From NAK19 sp034434515 (GTDB lineage: Bacteria; Chloroflexota; Anaerolineae; Anaerolineales; UBA4823): a stretch of 64,000 bases of DNA. Shown one piece after another: positions 50,212-58,367 of this stretch. Under the pieces are notes generated by a model, which did not search any database, was not told the DNA's origin, and saw only the letters and a list, made by a program, of their open reading frames with translations. The first letter of the stretch is position 1; every line of letters begins with the position of its first letter. The DNA lies in assembly GCA_034434515.1 (NCBI GenBank), contig DAOTZA010000097.1, positions 23,970 to 87,969 on the forward strand. The letters are read 5' to 3'. A program made the position numbers and the translations under genes.

Positions 50212-51030
50212 ATGAAAATTGGAGCTAGGCTCAGTTTACAGTCTATCCAGGTTGCCTATAACGGCAAAGCCATCCTCAAGGATGTGAGTTTAGAAGTGCG
50301 ACCTGGGGAAATCTTAGCTTTGGTCGGTCCGAATGGGGCTGGTAAGACGACCTTGATCCGCACAGCCAGCGGCGTTCTGGAACCTGCGCAGGGTACGGTG
50401 CAGGTAAATGAGCAGGATATTCGCCAGTTAACGCCACCTGAAAGGGCACGGTGGATGGCGGTTGTCCCCCAAGCGCGCCAATTGCCGGCCACCTTTACCG
50501 TAGTTCAAACGGTAATGCTTGGTCGTACCCCCTATTTGGGTTGGCTGGGATTTCCCAAAAAGGAGGATGAAGAGATTGTACAACAGGTCTTGAGGCGCAC
50601 GCAACTCGAAGATCTTGCCAACCGCCGCATTGGGGAGCTTTCTGGCGGGGAACAACAGCGCGTTCTGTTAGCCCGCGCCCTTGCCCAGAACACCCCCATC
50701 CTCCTTTTGGATGAGCCGACCGCCCATTTGGATTTGCACCATCAGGCCTTGATCCTGAAACTGGTACAACAAACGGTGCAAGAATGTGGATTGGCAGTGT
50801 TGCTGGCAATCCATGATTTGAATCTGGTCTCGTTATATGCTGACCGGGTTGCTTTATTGGTGAACGGGCGTCTACAGCGCGAAGGGTTACCTGCTCAGGT
50901 TTTGACCAAAAGTGAGATTGAGCATGCCTACGGGGTAGAGGTGGAATTGCTTGAACATCCCCGTTTGTCTGCTCCGTTTATCATCCCTCATTCAAACGGT
51001 TCATCGGAAAGGATAGCGTATGTCGGCTAA
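50212..51030 (+). CDS. btuD: Cobalamin ABC transporter ATPase
   Basis: A 272-residue ABC ATPase of the FecE/BtuD group. Walker A is GPNGAGKTTL, the signature ELSGGEQQRVLLARAL, Walker B ILLLDEPTAHLD, and the switch His in AIHDLNL. It overlaps the cobO start by 11 bases. It powers the BtuC permease. Length and order match cobalamin uptake cassettes of other bacteria. Confidence 0.92.
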   Translation: MKIGARLSLQSIQVAYNGKAILKDVSLEVRPGEILALVGPNGAGKTTLIRTASGVLEPAQGTVQVNEQDIRQLTPPERARWMAVVPQARQLPATFTVVQTVMLGRTPYLGWLGFPKKEDEEIVQQVLRRTQLEDLANRRIGELSGGEQQRVLLARALAQNTPILLLDEPTAHLDLHHQALILKLVQQTVQECGLAVLLAIHDLNLVSLYADRVALLVNGRLQREGLPAQVLTKSEIEHAYGVEVELLEHPRLSAPFIIPHSNGSSERIAYVG

Positions 51031-51553
51031 AGGACGGCGAGGTTTGGTGCTGGTTTTCACCGGCAATGGCAAAGGCAAGACAACCGCAGCTTTAGGCACG
51101 TTGTTTCGGGCATGGGGTAGGGATTTTCGCGTTTGTGTCATTCAGTTCCTCAAAGCTGAAACCGGTGCCTGGGGAGAAGTGAAAGCTGCCCAACGCTTGG
51201 GCATCGAATGGCACAAGACCGGCGATGGGTTCACGTGGACGTCGAAAGACATCGATGAGACCAGGGCCAAAGCCTTGCACGGTTGGGAGTTAGCAAAGCA
51301 AAAGATCGCCAGCGGTGAATACGATCTGGTTATCCTGGATGAATTTACCTATCCGCTTGCCTTTGGTTGGCTAGACCCTGTAGAAGTCATCGAATGGCTG
51401 CGTTCCCATAAGCCGCCCCAGATGCACTTGATCATCACCGGTCGAGATGCGCCGCCGTTGTTGATCGAATATGCGGATTTGGTGACCGAGATGAGAGAGG
51501 TGAAACACCCTTTTGCTATCGGCGTCAAAGCGCAGGTAGGGATTGAGTATTGA
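51020..51553 (+). CDS. cobO: Corrinoid adenosyltransferase
   Basis: A 177-residue CobO/BtuR-type enzyme that adds the 5'-deoxyadenosyl group to Co(I) corrinoids. The P-loop VFTGNGKGKTTAALGTLFRAWG is at the N-terminus, and VILDEFTYPLAFGWLD and HLIITGRDAPPLLIEYADLVTEM are the other family blocks. It makes incoming cobamides usable for salvage and for the mutase. Confidence 0.93.
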   Translation: MSAKGRRGLVLVFTGNGKGKTTAALGTLFRAWGRDFRVCVIQFLKAETGAWGEVKAAQRLGIEWHKTGDGFTWTSKDIDETRAKALHGWELAKQKIASGEYDLVILDEFTYPLAFGWLDPVEVIEWLRSHKPPQMHLIITGRDAPPLLIEYADLVTEMREVKHPFAIGVKAQVGIEY

Positions 51554-51883
51554 GACCCTCACCCCCAACCTCTCTCCCGGAGGGCGAGGGGAGAGACCCT
51601 CACCCCCAACCCCTCTCCCGGAGGGCGAGGGGAGAGACCCTCACCCCCAACCCCTCTCCCAAAGGGCGAGGGGAGACACCCTCACCCCCGGCCCCTCTCC
51701 TAGGGGGAGAGGGGAGTTGGATTCCCTTCTCCCTTAGGGAGAAGGGTTAGGGATGAGGGATAACAGCAAGGGCGCTTCGGAGCGTCGGCGGGCGAGGGAG
51801 TAACCCTCACCCCCAACCTCTCTCCCGGAGGGCGAGGGGAGAACCCTCACCCCCGACCCCTCGCCCTTTGGGCGAGGGGAGAA
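51554..51883. repeat. 41-bp tandem hairpin repeats between cobO and cobT
   Basis: Four head-to-tail units of exactly 41 bases start at 51554, 51595, 51636 and 51677 (unit begins GACCCTCACCCCCAACC and ends GGGCGAGGGGAGA), and two more at 51802 and 51842. Each unit has CTCTCCC/GGGCGAG-type arms that can fold. Between the blocks is a perfect hairpin CCCTTCTCCCT/AGGGAGAAGGG (51724-51746). Short open frames across it (PSPPTPLPEGEG repeats) are by-products. Confidence 0.8.
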
Positions 51884-51906
51884 TAAGAAATCTAAGGAGC
51901 AATGAT

Positions 51907-52959
51907 ATGGAACTCAACGAACTGATCCAAACCATCCAACCTCTCGATGAAGACGCAATGGCGCAGGCGCAAGCCCGTCAAAATCGTCTGACCAAGCCGC
52001 CAGGTAGCCTTGGGCGGCTGGAATCACTCTCGATTCAGGTTGCCGGCATCAGCGGACAAATGCCCCCTCAGGTGAGTCGTAAAGTGGTTTTTGTGATGGC
52101 CGGCGATCATGGCGTAACCGAAGAAGAGGTGAGCGCCTATCCCAGCGAGGTGACCGCCCAGATGGTATTGAATTTTTTGCGAGGCGGAGCCGCGATCAAC
52201 GTCCTGGCTCGCCATGTTGGGGCAAAAGTTGTGGTGGTCGATATCGGCGTCAAAGGGTTGCTTGAGGCGCAACCGAATTTGATCTCGGCCAAGATCGCGC
52301 CAGGCACGCAAAACATGACCAGGGGGCCGGCTATGAGTCGCGAACAAGCCCTTTTGGCAATCCAACGTGGGGTAGAGCTCGCCGAAGCAGAAATCCGCGC
52401 CGGCGCTCAGATGCTTGCGACTGGCGATATGGGCATTGGCAATACAACGCCTTCAGCAGCCATTGCGGCCGCCCTGACCGGGAAACCGCCGGCTGTCTGT
52501 GTTGGGCGGGGAACCGGCGTGGACGAGAGCGGTTTGGCGCGCAAAATTTCGGTCGTTGAGCGGGCTCTGGCGGTCAATCAACCTAATCCCGAAGACGGTT
52601 TAGATGTGCTGGCAAAGGTAGGTGGCTTCGAGATTGGTGGCCTGGTGGGAGTTATCTTAGCCGGTGCAGCGCATCGCCGACCGGTTGTGGTGGATGGCTT
52701 TATCTCCACTGCGGCGGCGATGATCGCCGTCCGGTTAGCACCGCGTGTTCGCCACTACCTGATTGCCTCGCACCGCTCGAAAGAGCAAGGACATACGCTG
52801 ATGCTGGACTGGTTGGGTTTGGAACCGGTTTTTGATCTGGAGATGCGCCTTGGCGAAGGCACGGGTGCCGCTTTAGCGATAATGGTTGTCGAAGCAGCCT
52901 GTAAGATTCTGGCTGAGATGGCAACCTTTGACGAAGCCGGCGTTTCGGAGAAAATCTAG
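51907..52959 (+). CDS. cobT: Nicotinate-nucleotide:dimethylbenzimidazole phosphoribosyltransferase
   Basis: A 350-residue CobT. Landmarks are LTKPPGSLGRLE near the N-terminus, VFVMAGDHGVTEEEVSAYPSEVTAQMV, GDMGIGNTTPSAAIAAALTG, CVGRGTGVDE, and the catalytic Glu near the C-terminus in EMRLGEGTGAALA. It activates the lower-ligand base as alpha-ribazole phosphate. The ATG at 51907 has AAGGAG upstream. An out-of-frame ATG at 51902 is ignored. Confidence 0.95.
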   Translation: MELNELIQTIQPLDEDAMAQAQARQNRLTKPPGSLGRLESLSIQVAGISGQMPPQVSRKVVFVMAGDHGVTEEEVSAYPSEVTAQMVLNFLRGGAAINVLARHVGAKVVVVDIGVKGLLEAQPNLISAKIAPGTQNMTRGPAMSREQALLAIQRGVELAEAEIRAGAQMLATGDMGIGNTTPSAAIAAALTGKPPAVCVGRGTGVDESGLARKISVVERALAVNQPNPEDGLDVLAKVGGFEIGGLVGVILAGAAHRRPVVVDGFISTAAAMIAVRLAPRVRHYLIASHRSKEQGHTLMLDWLGLEPVFDLEMRLGEGTGAALAIMVVEAACKILAEMATFDEAGVSEKI

Positions 52960-52974
52960 TCTGAGCAACAACTG

Positions 52975-53766
52975 ATGAACGAAAACCCTCCCAAACAGCC
53001 TGAGGTGGCTGGCAATCGGTTGCAGCGGGGTTGGTATGCCTTCTGGGCAGCGCTCCAATTTCTGACCATTTTGCCTCCACTTGTAAAACGTCCATTTACC
53101 TCTGCCGAAATGGGTGCTTCGCTGGCCTTCTATCCGCTGGTGGGTTTGCTGTTTGGGGGAATTTTGGTGGCCTTACGTCAATTGGCTTTGGGGAACCTGC
53201 CGCCAATGGTGAGCGCCGCGCTTACGCTGGCTTTGTGGGTGGTGCTGAGCGGTGCTTTGCACCTTGATGGCTTTTTAGACACCTGCGATGGACTGTTGGG
53301 TGGATGGACACCCGAAAAGCGTTTGGAGATTCTGCGCGATGAACACCACGGAGCGTATGCGCTGGCAGGAGGGGTTTTGTTGTTGCTCACCAAGTACAGC
53401 CTGCTTGCCACAGACGGTTTTCCCGTTTTGGCACTGCTGCTGGCCCCCGTCTATAGCCGCTGGGGGATGGCAATGGCAGTTCTGGCTTTTCCTTACCAGC
53501 GACCCCAGGGGGTGGGTCGAGCGATCAAAGATGCCGCCACCTGGCGGGAGGGCTTGATCGCAACCGGATGGGTGTTGATTGCCGCCAGCTTAACCTTCTC
53601 CTTTCAAAGTTGGCTGGCGCTGGTGGTGGTCATGGTGGTGGTGTGGGGTGGGGCGCGCCTGACGTTGCGCCTCATCCCCGGCCTCACCGGGGATATTTAC
53701 GGGGCGCTGAATGAACTTTCAGAACTTGCCGTGTTGCTGACCTTTGTGGCATGGAAAAGCGGTTGA
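52975..53766 (+). CDS. cobS: Adenosylcobinamide-GDP ribazoletransferase
   Basis: A 263-residue membrane enzyme with about six helices that joins alpha-ribazole to adenosylcobinamide-GDP, the last step of cobamide assembly. Markers are FWAALQFLTILPPL, ALHLDGFLDTCDGLLGGWTPEKRLEILRDEHHGAYALAGGVLLLL (metal-binding Asp cluster) and LTGDIYGALNELSELAVLL. It starts 15 bases after cobT and overlaps cbiZ by 16 bases. Confidence 0.94.
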   Translation: MNENPPKQPEVAGNRLQRGWYAFWAALQFLTILPPLVKRPFTSAEMGASLAFYPLVGLLFGGILVALRQLALGNLPPMVSAALTLALWVVLSGALHLDGFLDTCDGLLGGWTPEKRLEILRDEHHGAYALAGGVLLLLTKYSLLATDGFPVLALLLAPVYSRWGMAMAVLAFPYQRPQGVGRAIKDAATWREGLIATGWVLIAASLTFSFQSWLALVVVMVVVWGGARLTLRLIPGLTGDIYGALNELSELAVLLTFVAWKSG

Positions 53767-54422
53767 TTCAGTTATTTCCAACCGTGAAGGTTGCCATAAA
53801 TGCCCAGAGCGTCAAAATCTCGACCTCAACGACCTGGCACGCGCTATCGTCAGCGCTTCTAGGAGCCGGCTTTACCGACTTTCGTTCCCTTTTTATCTAC
53901 CATGTGCATAAGGATTATGACCACCCCGAACCTTGGCGACACCTGCAGGAAATTGCTCTCACCGAACAGTTAACGCCACCGACCATTGGCTTATTGACTG
54001 CCGCATCCTTAGAACGCACTCAGGTGATCACCTTGGGCGATGGGGAACTTCAGGTTGGCGCGGTGGTGACCGCCGGAGTGAGCAACGCGACGAACGCTGG
54101 CCTGACACCGCCAGCAAGATTGACGCCGGCGAACACGATTAACATCGTCGTGTTGGTCAACCATGCCTTAAGTCAGGCAGCGATGGTCAATGCTGTCATT
54201 ACCATTACCGAAGCGAAAACCGATATGCTCAACCGCCTGGGAATCAAGACACCCCAGGGAGAGATCGCCAGCGGCACCTCTACAGATACGGTGGTCATCG
54301 CCCACAATGGAGAAGGCGAACCCTTCCCCTATGCCGGCCCGGCGACAGTAGCAGGCTGGTTGATGGCAAAAGCGGTGCGCCTTGCCCTGCCAAAAGTTTT
54401 GAGATGTCCGCAAAGCGCTTAA
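53751..54422 (+). CDS. cbiZ: Adenosylcobinamide amidohydrolase
   Basis: A 223-residue CbiZ protein (GLLTAASLERTQVITLGDGELQVGAVVTAGVSNATNAG; NTINIVVLVNHALSQAAMVNAVITITEAKT; ATDTV-like GTSTDTVVIAHNGEGEPFPYAGPAT). It removes the nucleotide loop side from imported cobamides to give adenosylcobyric acid. Its presence means the cell remodels foreign cobamides rather than only finishing cobinamide. It overlaps both neighbours, so translation is coupled. Confidence 0.92.
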   Translation: MEKRLIQLFPTVKVAINAQSVKISTSTTWHALSSALLGAGFTDFRSLFIYHVHKDYDHPEPWRHLQEIALTEQLTPPTIGLLTAASLERTQVITLGDGELQVGAVVTAGVSNATNAGLTPPARLTPANTINIVVLVNHALSQAAMVNAVITITEAKTDMLNRLGIKTPQGEIASGTSTDTVVIAHNGEGEPFPYAGPATVAGWLMAKAVRLALPKVLRCPQSA

Positions 54423-55354
54423 TCCTCCCCTGGCTGGCCGTGTTGTTGGATGAGGCTTTTGGTGATCCGCCTAATCGCTGGCATCCGGTGGCATGGCTGG
54501 GAACCGCTATCGCCAGAGTGGAACGAGGGGTGCGAACTGGCAATCCGGGAAGAGATTTTTGGGCGGGTTTGGGCGTGTGGTTGGGTGGCGTTGCGCTGGT
54601 CGGCACTCTGGCAAAGCTGATCACGACCATTTTGCAGAAAATACATCAATCGGTTGGGATGGTTGCCGAAGCGACTCTATTGAAACTGAGCCTGTCGCCG
54701 CGCGGCTTGCGCCAGGCTGCGTTGGCGGTCGAAGCTGCGCTCAAAGAAGGAGATTTGCCCAAAGCTCGCCTGGAGTTAGCCTGGCATCTAGTCAGTCGTG
54801 ATACCCAAACGTTAGATGAGGGGCAGGTGGCTGGGGCGACCATTGAATCGGTGGCAGAAAACGCTTCAGATGGCATCCTTGCGCCGCTGATCTATTACAC
54901 GCTTGGCGGCTTACCCCTGGTCTGGATGTATCGCTTTGCTAACACGCTCGATTCGATGTGGGGATATCACAATGAACGCTATGAGTGGTTGGGGAAAAGC
55001 GCTGCTTGCCTGGATGATCTGCTGAACTGGCTGCCGGCCCGCTTTACGGCGTTCCTGTTGGTGGTAGCGGCCGCTTTGCGGGGTGAAAATGCTCGTCAAG
55101 CCTTGCGTATCCTGCGCCGAGATGCGCGCACAACTGCCAGCCCTAATGCCGGCTATCCCATGAGCGCAGTGGCGGGCGCCCTGGGAGTTGAATTGGAGAA
55201 GGTCGGACAGTACCGCTTAGGCCGTGGTTTGACTGCGCCAAAAACAGGGGACATTCGCCGCTCCGTGCGCCTGATGCAAACAACGGTTTTCCTTGGTCTG
55301 GGGCTTCTCTCGCTGTTATCGCTCTGGTTGCCCAGGCATCCTCGGCGTAGATAA
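54404..55354 (+). CDS. cbiB: Adenosylcobinamide-phosphate synthase
   Basis: A 316-residue membrane enzyme (about five helices) that attaches aminopropanol phosphate to adenosylcobyric acid, the next step after CbiZ. Markers are LLDEAFGDPPNRWHPVAWLG, LVSRDTQTLDEGQVAGATIESVAENASDGILAPLIYYTLGGLPLVWMYRFANTLDSMWGYHNERYEWLGKSAA and APNAGYPMSA-like SPNAGYPMSAVAGALGVEL. It is the last gene of the continuous run; cobU follows only after a glycosyltransferase on the opposite strand. Confidence 0.93.
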   Translation: MSAKRLILPWLAVLLDEAFGDPPNRWHPVAWLGTAIARVERGVRTGNPGRDFWAGLGVWLGGVALVGTLAKLITTILQKIHQSVGMVAEATLLKLSLSPRGLRQAALAVEAALKEGDLPKARLELAWHLVSRDTQTLDEGQVAGATIESVAENASDGILAPLIYYTLGGLPLVWMYRFANTLDSMWGYHNERYEWLGKSAACLDDLLNWLPARFTAFLLVVAAALRGENARQALRILRRDARTTASPNAGYPMSAVAGALGVELEKVGQYRLGRGLTAPKTGDIRRSVRLMQTTVFLGLGLLSLLSLWLPRHPRRR

Positions 55355-55375
55355 GCCATCCTAACGTGCAACGTA

Positions 55376-57115
55376 CTACGCGCCACGCTTACTTCTCCGC
55401 AGTGCATAGCCCAGGTAATCTACAAAATCCGCCAAATCATTAAGCAACCGTCGCCCTAGCGGAACCGAACCACACGCGTATTCTACCTGCGGTAGATCAA
55501 CAAACAATACCTCAAAAAGCTGACGACGTATCTCACCTTCAACTTCACCAAACCAGAGCCCGGCTTCGAATTGACCATTTGCCAGTTTTCGTTGATGAAC
55601 GATTTTGCGGATTGGGACGATGATTTGCCCATGCCGATCCGTCTCAAAACACAACAGAAAGTCTGAGCCCTCTGACGGTATCTCTGACTCGTACAGGAGG
55701 CGCGCGCCACAAAGCGACAAATTGGTAAGCCGGCCTTGAATTGAATGCTTCAATGTACGGCTTTGGATTGAGGCAGGAAAATTGACCTGAAAACGATAAT
55801 GCTTGCGGTGGTGATGGCGTTTCCAAACTTCTAAAACCCCGAAAAAGATAACCAAAGCGTTGTACAAAGACCAGAAGAGGACAAAGAATAACGCCCAGGT
55901 TGGAAAAGGGAAAGTACGCTTCAGGTAAATCTCGGTCAAGCAAATTGCCATGGAAATTAAGATCAAGGCAATGATCGCCAAATGGATTCGTACAGCACGG
56001 CGCTCTTGAGCGACGACCGATGAGTCAACGCTCTTTGGGGTGACCTTGAATTTCAACGGCTTGCGGAAGATCAAAACCAGATAAGACTGTAGAAAGACAA
56101 TCATTCTCAAAAAACTGTAGATTTCACTCTTGAAATAGCGGAAAACCCCTCGCCCGCCGACTTGATTGGCGAGCATATTCAGGGCAAAGTAGGGCAGCCA
56201 ATGCAGCAGGAATGCCCCCATTTCAATCTGCATGGGTAAAACATTAAACAACATGATCCACACAGGGATGATGATAAAGGCGAGTTTTTGAAGAGACTCA
56301 ACGTATGCCAGAAAGCTGGCGAAATAAGACAATCGTTGTCGTAGGGATAGCCCTGGAATCCATAATGGACTTTCTTTGCTACGGTACAATTGCATGGTGC
56401 CTTGCGCCCAGCGCAGGCGTTGCAAGAGGTATGCTTGAACCGTTTGAGGCGCAATGCCAAAGGCTAAGGGTTCGCGCACGAAGTAGGATGACCAGCCGCA
56501 GCTGTGCAGCCTGACGGAGGTGTGAATATCTTCGGTGATCGTTTCTGTGGCGACTCCGCCAACCTCCTCCAGCGCCTTGCGGCGAAGTACCGAGGGACTG
56601 CCACACCAGAAAGCGCTGTTGGAATAATTCTTACCGGGTTGGATAACGCGGAAGAACAGGGATTGCTCATGCCAGACAGGCGATTTTTGGTCGTGCTGAA
56701 TTGAGTCGGCGTTATAAAACTCTTGCGGGAGCTGCACAAAAGCCAGCTTTTCATCTTCGAAATATCCCAATGTGCGCTCGAGGAAGTGCGGCTTGGGAAT
56801 CATGTCTGCATCCAGCACCACAATGAACTCACCCTTCGTTTGCGCCAAAGCGTGGTTGATATTGCCCGCTTTAGCATGGTTGTTGTTCGGCCGGGTGAGA
56901 TGTTCACACCCCATACGCTGAGCTAACGCCTGGACTTCGGGTCGTCGTCCGTCATCTAACACATAGGTTGTGTGAGGATAAGAGATCAAACGACAGCCAC
57001 TGAGGGTTGCCTCAAGAATCTCAATGTCTTCGTTGTAGGTTGGGATGAAAACATCTACGGTCAGGCCTGGCTTAGGTGGTCGGTAAGGGCGGGTTGGTGC
57101 AATGTTCCACGTCAT
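55376..57115 (-). CDS. Cellulose-synthase-like glycosyltransferase with PilZ domain (main part)
   Basis: A processive family-2 glycosyltransferase. Catalytic motifs are VDVFIPTYNED, VLDDGRR, VVLDADMIP (DxD), TEDIHTS (TED) and QRLRWAQGT (QxxRW), then several membrane helices, then a PilZ domain (about 440-540; KHYRFQVNFPAS, TNLSLCGARL) that binds cyclic di-GMP in BcsA. It should polymerise and export a glucan-like polymer. The ATG at 57115 lies after the first membrane helices, which are encoded in the frame 57136-57309. A one-base loss separates them. Confidence 0.85.
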   Translation of the reverse strand: MTWNIAPTRPYRPPKPGLTVDVFIPTYNEDIEILEATLSGCRLISYPHTTYVLDDGRRPEVQALAQRMGCEHLTRPNNNHAKAGNINHALAQTKGEFIVVLDADMIPKPHFLERTLGYFEDEKLAFVQLPQEFYNADSIQHDQKSPVWHEQSLFFRVIQPGKNYSNSAFWCGSPSVLRRKALEEVGGVATETITEDIHTSVRLHSCGWSSYFVREPLAFGIAPQTVQAYLLQRLRWAQGTMQLYRSKESPLWIPGLSLRQRLSYFASFLAYVESLQKLAFIIIPVWIMLFNVLPMQIEMGAFLLHWLPYFALNMLANQVGGRGVFRYFKSEIYSFLRMIVFLQSYLVLIFRKPLKFKVTPKSVDSSVVAQERRAVRIHLAIIALILISMAICLTEIYLKRTFPFPTWALFFVLFWSLYNALVIFFGVLEVWKRHHHRKHYRFQVNFPASIQSRTLKHSIQGRLTNLSLCGARLLYESEIPSEGSDFLLCFETDRHGQIIVPIRKIVHQRKLANGQFEAGLWFGEVEGEIRRQLFEVLFVDLPQVEYACGSVPLGRRLLNDLADFVDYLGYALRRSKRGA

Positions 57116-57135
57116 CCAGGAGAACAGGATGAAGT

Positions 57136-57309
57136 TCAGTACGCAAAAGCTTCAGCGGTCCATAACACCCACGAGAAAACGATAGCCTCTGGATTGAAGG
57201 TTTGCGTGGCACGCCACCAGAGATAATAAACCATCACCCCAATTGCAAATAGAGATAAAAGTCGGGGGTATAAGGAGGAAAGTTCTTTGACAGGGAAAAG
57301 CTTCCTCAT
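57136..57309 (-). pseudogene. Detached N-terminus of the glycosyltransferase (frameshift)
   Basis: From the ATG at 57309 this frame encodes 57 residues with the first hydrophobic helices of a BcsA-like protein (RLLSLFAIGVMVYYLWWRA, VFSWVLWTAEAFAY) and then meets TGA at 57136-57138. In the next frame the sequence NFILFSWMTWNIAP carries on directly into the glycosyltransferase. One extra base at this point (for example TACTTGAAC for TACTGAAC) would restore a single protein of about 640 residues. Confidence 0.65.
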
Positions 57310-57619
57310 TCACCATTCTCTCGAACATAAAATTTTCACCTTAGATTTTAGTGAAAAAAAGCTTCGGATCTGTTTACAATTCTGTAATTTCGCCAAACAT
57401 TCCTGTTAGGTGGATTTTTCTGGTTTGGGAGGTAACAACCTACCATCACGAGTCGTGTTGATAATTTGCTGAAAATAAGCGTCCACAAATGGACCACGAA
57501 TAAACGAATGACAGCGCTATTCGTGCATCCGTAAAAACTTCGTGGACGGTTTGCTCTGCCAAATAGAGCCTAGCGTCATTGCTGCTTCAGGGTAAAATTG
57601 AGGCGATGGAGGTTCTCTC
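57310..57619. other. Intergenic region with MITE-like copy 5
   Basis: About 310 bases between the divergent glycosyltransferase and cobU genes, with an A/T-rich left part, the repeat element at 57432-57580, and the GGAGG ribosome site of cobU at its right end. Confidence 0.5.
57432..57580 (+). mobile_element. MITE-like element, copy 5 (right end decayed)
   Basis: The left end GTAACAACCTACCA is intact. The right end has lost about four bases of TTGGTAGG and reads CCTAGCGTCATT. Inner arms are CGTCCACAAAT and TTCGTGGACG. No flanking duplication is recognised, consistent with the damaged end. It lies 39 bases upstream of cobU. Confidence 0.6.
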
Positions 57620-58237
57620 TTGGCAAAAGTAACCCTTGTGCTCGGCGGAGCGCGCAGTGGCAAATCTCACTTTGCCCAAACCCTGGCAAACGCGTTGAAC
57701 GGCGCAGTGGTTTACATCGCCACTGCCCAAGCCTTAGACTCCGAAATGCAGCAACGAGTGGCAAAACATCGCAGTGAACGTCCTCCGCATTGGCAGACCT
57801 TAGAACTTTCCCTGGCTGTTGCGCAAGGTTATCGCCAAAGTGGCTTAAAGCCGGCGGTGGTCTTGCTCGATTGCCTGACCTTGCTGGTCAGCAATGTCAT
57901 CCTGGCCGAATGCCCCGGCGAGGAAATCGAAGCCGAAAGAGCGATGGCGGCCGTTGACCATGAACTGGATGCCCTACTTGAGCTGATTAAGCAGGATAGT
58001 GCGCAATGGATCATTGTCTCGAATGAGGCAGGCATGGGTTTGGTGCCCCCCTATCCACTTGGACGGGTCTATCGCGATGCCCTGGGGATTGCCAATCAGC
58101 GCCTGGCAGCCATTGCCGATCAGGTATTCTTGATGGTAGCTGGCATTCCGCTTCCCTTGCATCCCTATCGCATTCAATTCCCAGGTCCTCTGGAAGGCAA
58201 TCCGGGGGCTGCGATCGATTGGAGCAGTGACGGCTAA
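57620..58237 (+). CDS. cobU: Adenosylcobinamide kinase / guanylyltransferase
   Basis: A 205-residue bifunctional enzyme that phosphorylates adenosylcobinamide and converts it to the GDP form used by CobS. P-loop LVLGGARSGKSHFAQ at the N-terminus, then KHRSERPPHWQTLE, VVLLDCLTLLVSN and IIVSNEAGMGLVPPYPLGRVYRDALGIANQRLAAIADQVFLMVAGIP. It starts at TTG with GGAGG 7 bases upstream. It is separated from the other cob genes by the glycosyltransferase and MITE-like copy 5, so it needs its own promoter; no riboswitch is seen here. Confidence 0.94.
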   Translation: MAKVTLVLGGARSGKSHFAQTLANALNGAVVYIATAQALDSEMQQRVAKHRSERPPHWQTLELSLAVAQGYRQSGLKPAVVLLDCLTLLVSNVILAECPGEEIEAERAMAAVDHELDALLELIKQDSAQWIIVSNEAGMGLVPPYPLGRVYRDALGIANQRLAAIADQVFLMVAGIPLPLHPYRIQFPGPLEGNPGAAIDWSSDG

Positions 58238-58311
58238 GTCTGTAAAAGCGATAGGTTCAACTGCGTCGCTTGCTCTGTGTATTTGGGTGCTTTACTCTTT
58301 TCTGTTTTGCA

Positions 58312-58333
58312 AAGTATGAATATAGTCATACTT
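58312..58333. promoter_or_regulatory. Perfect palindrome upstream of the methyltransferase gene
   Basis: Arms AAGTATGA and TCATACTT, 8 bases each and fully complementary, separated by ATATAG, 35 bases before the start codon. It is a candidate operator, possibly bound by a controller protein or by the methyltransferase itself. Confidence 0.4.
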
Positions 58334-58367
58334 GGAATCAATCATTAGTTTGTGAGCTAGTTGAACG

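Noticed and set aside
51543..51750. Overlapping open frames with PSPPTPLPEGEG-like repeats
   Set aside because: They arise from the 41-bp tandem DNA repeats read in different frames; no ribosome site or known family, and the DNA repeat itself explains them.
51554..51883. Possible CRISPR array
   Set aside because: Units of 41 bases are head-to-tail without unique spacers, and no cas gene is present.
14120..57580. Short repeats as BIME/REP-type elements rather than mobile elements
   Set aside because: Length of about 152 bases, defined ends with inverted repeats and 8-bp flanking duplications fit transposition better, although the structured arms could also have an RNA role.
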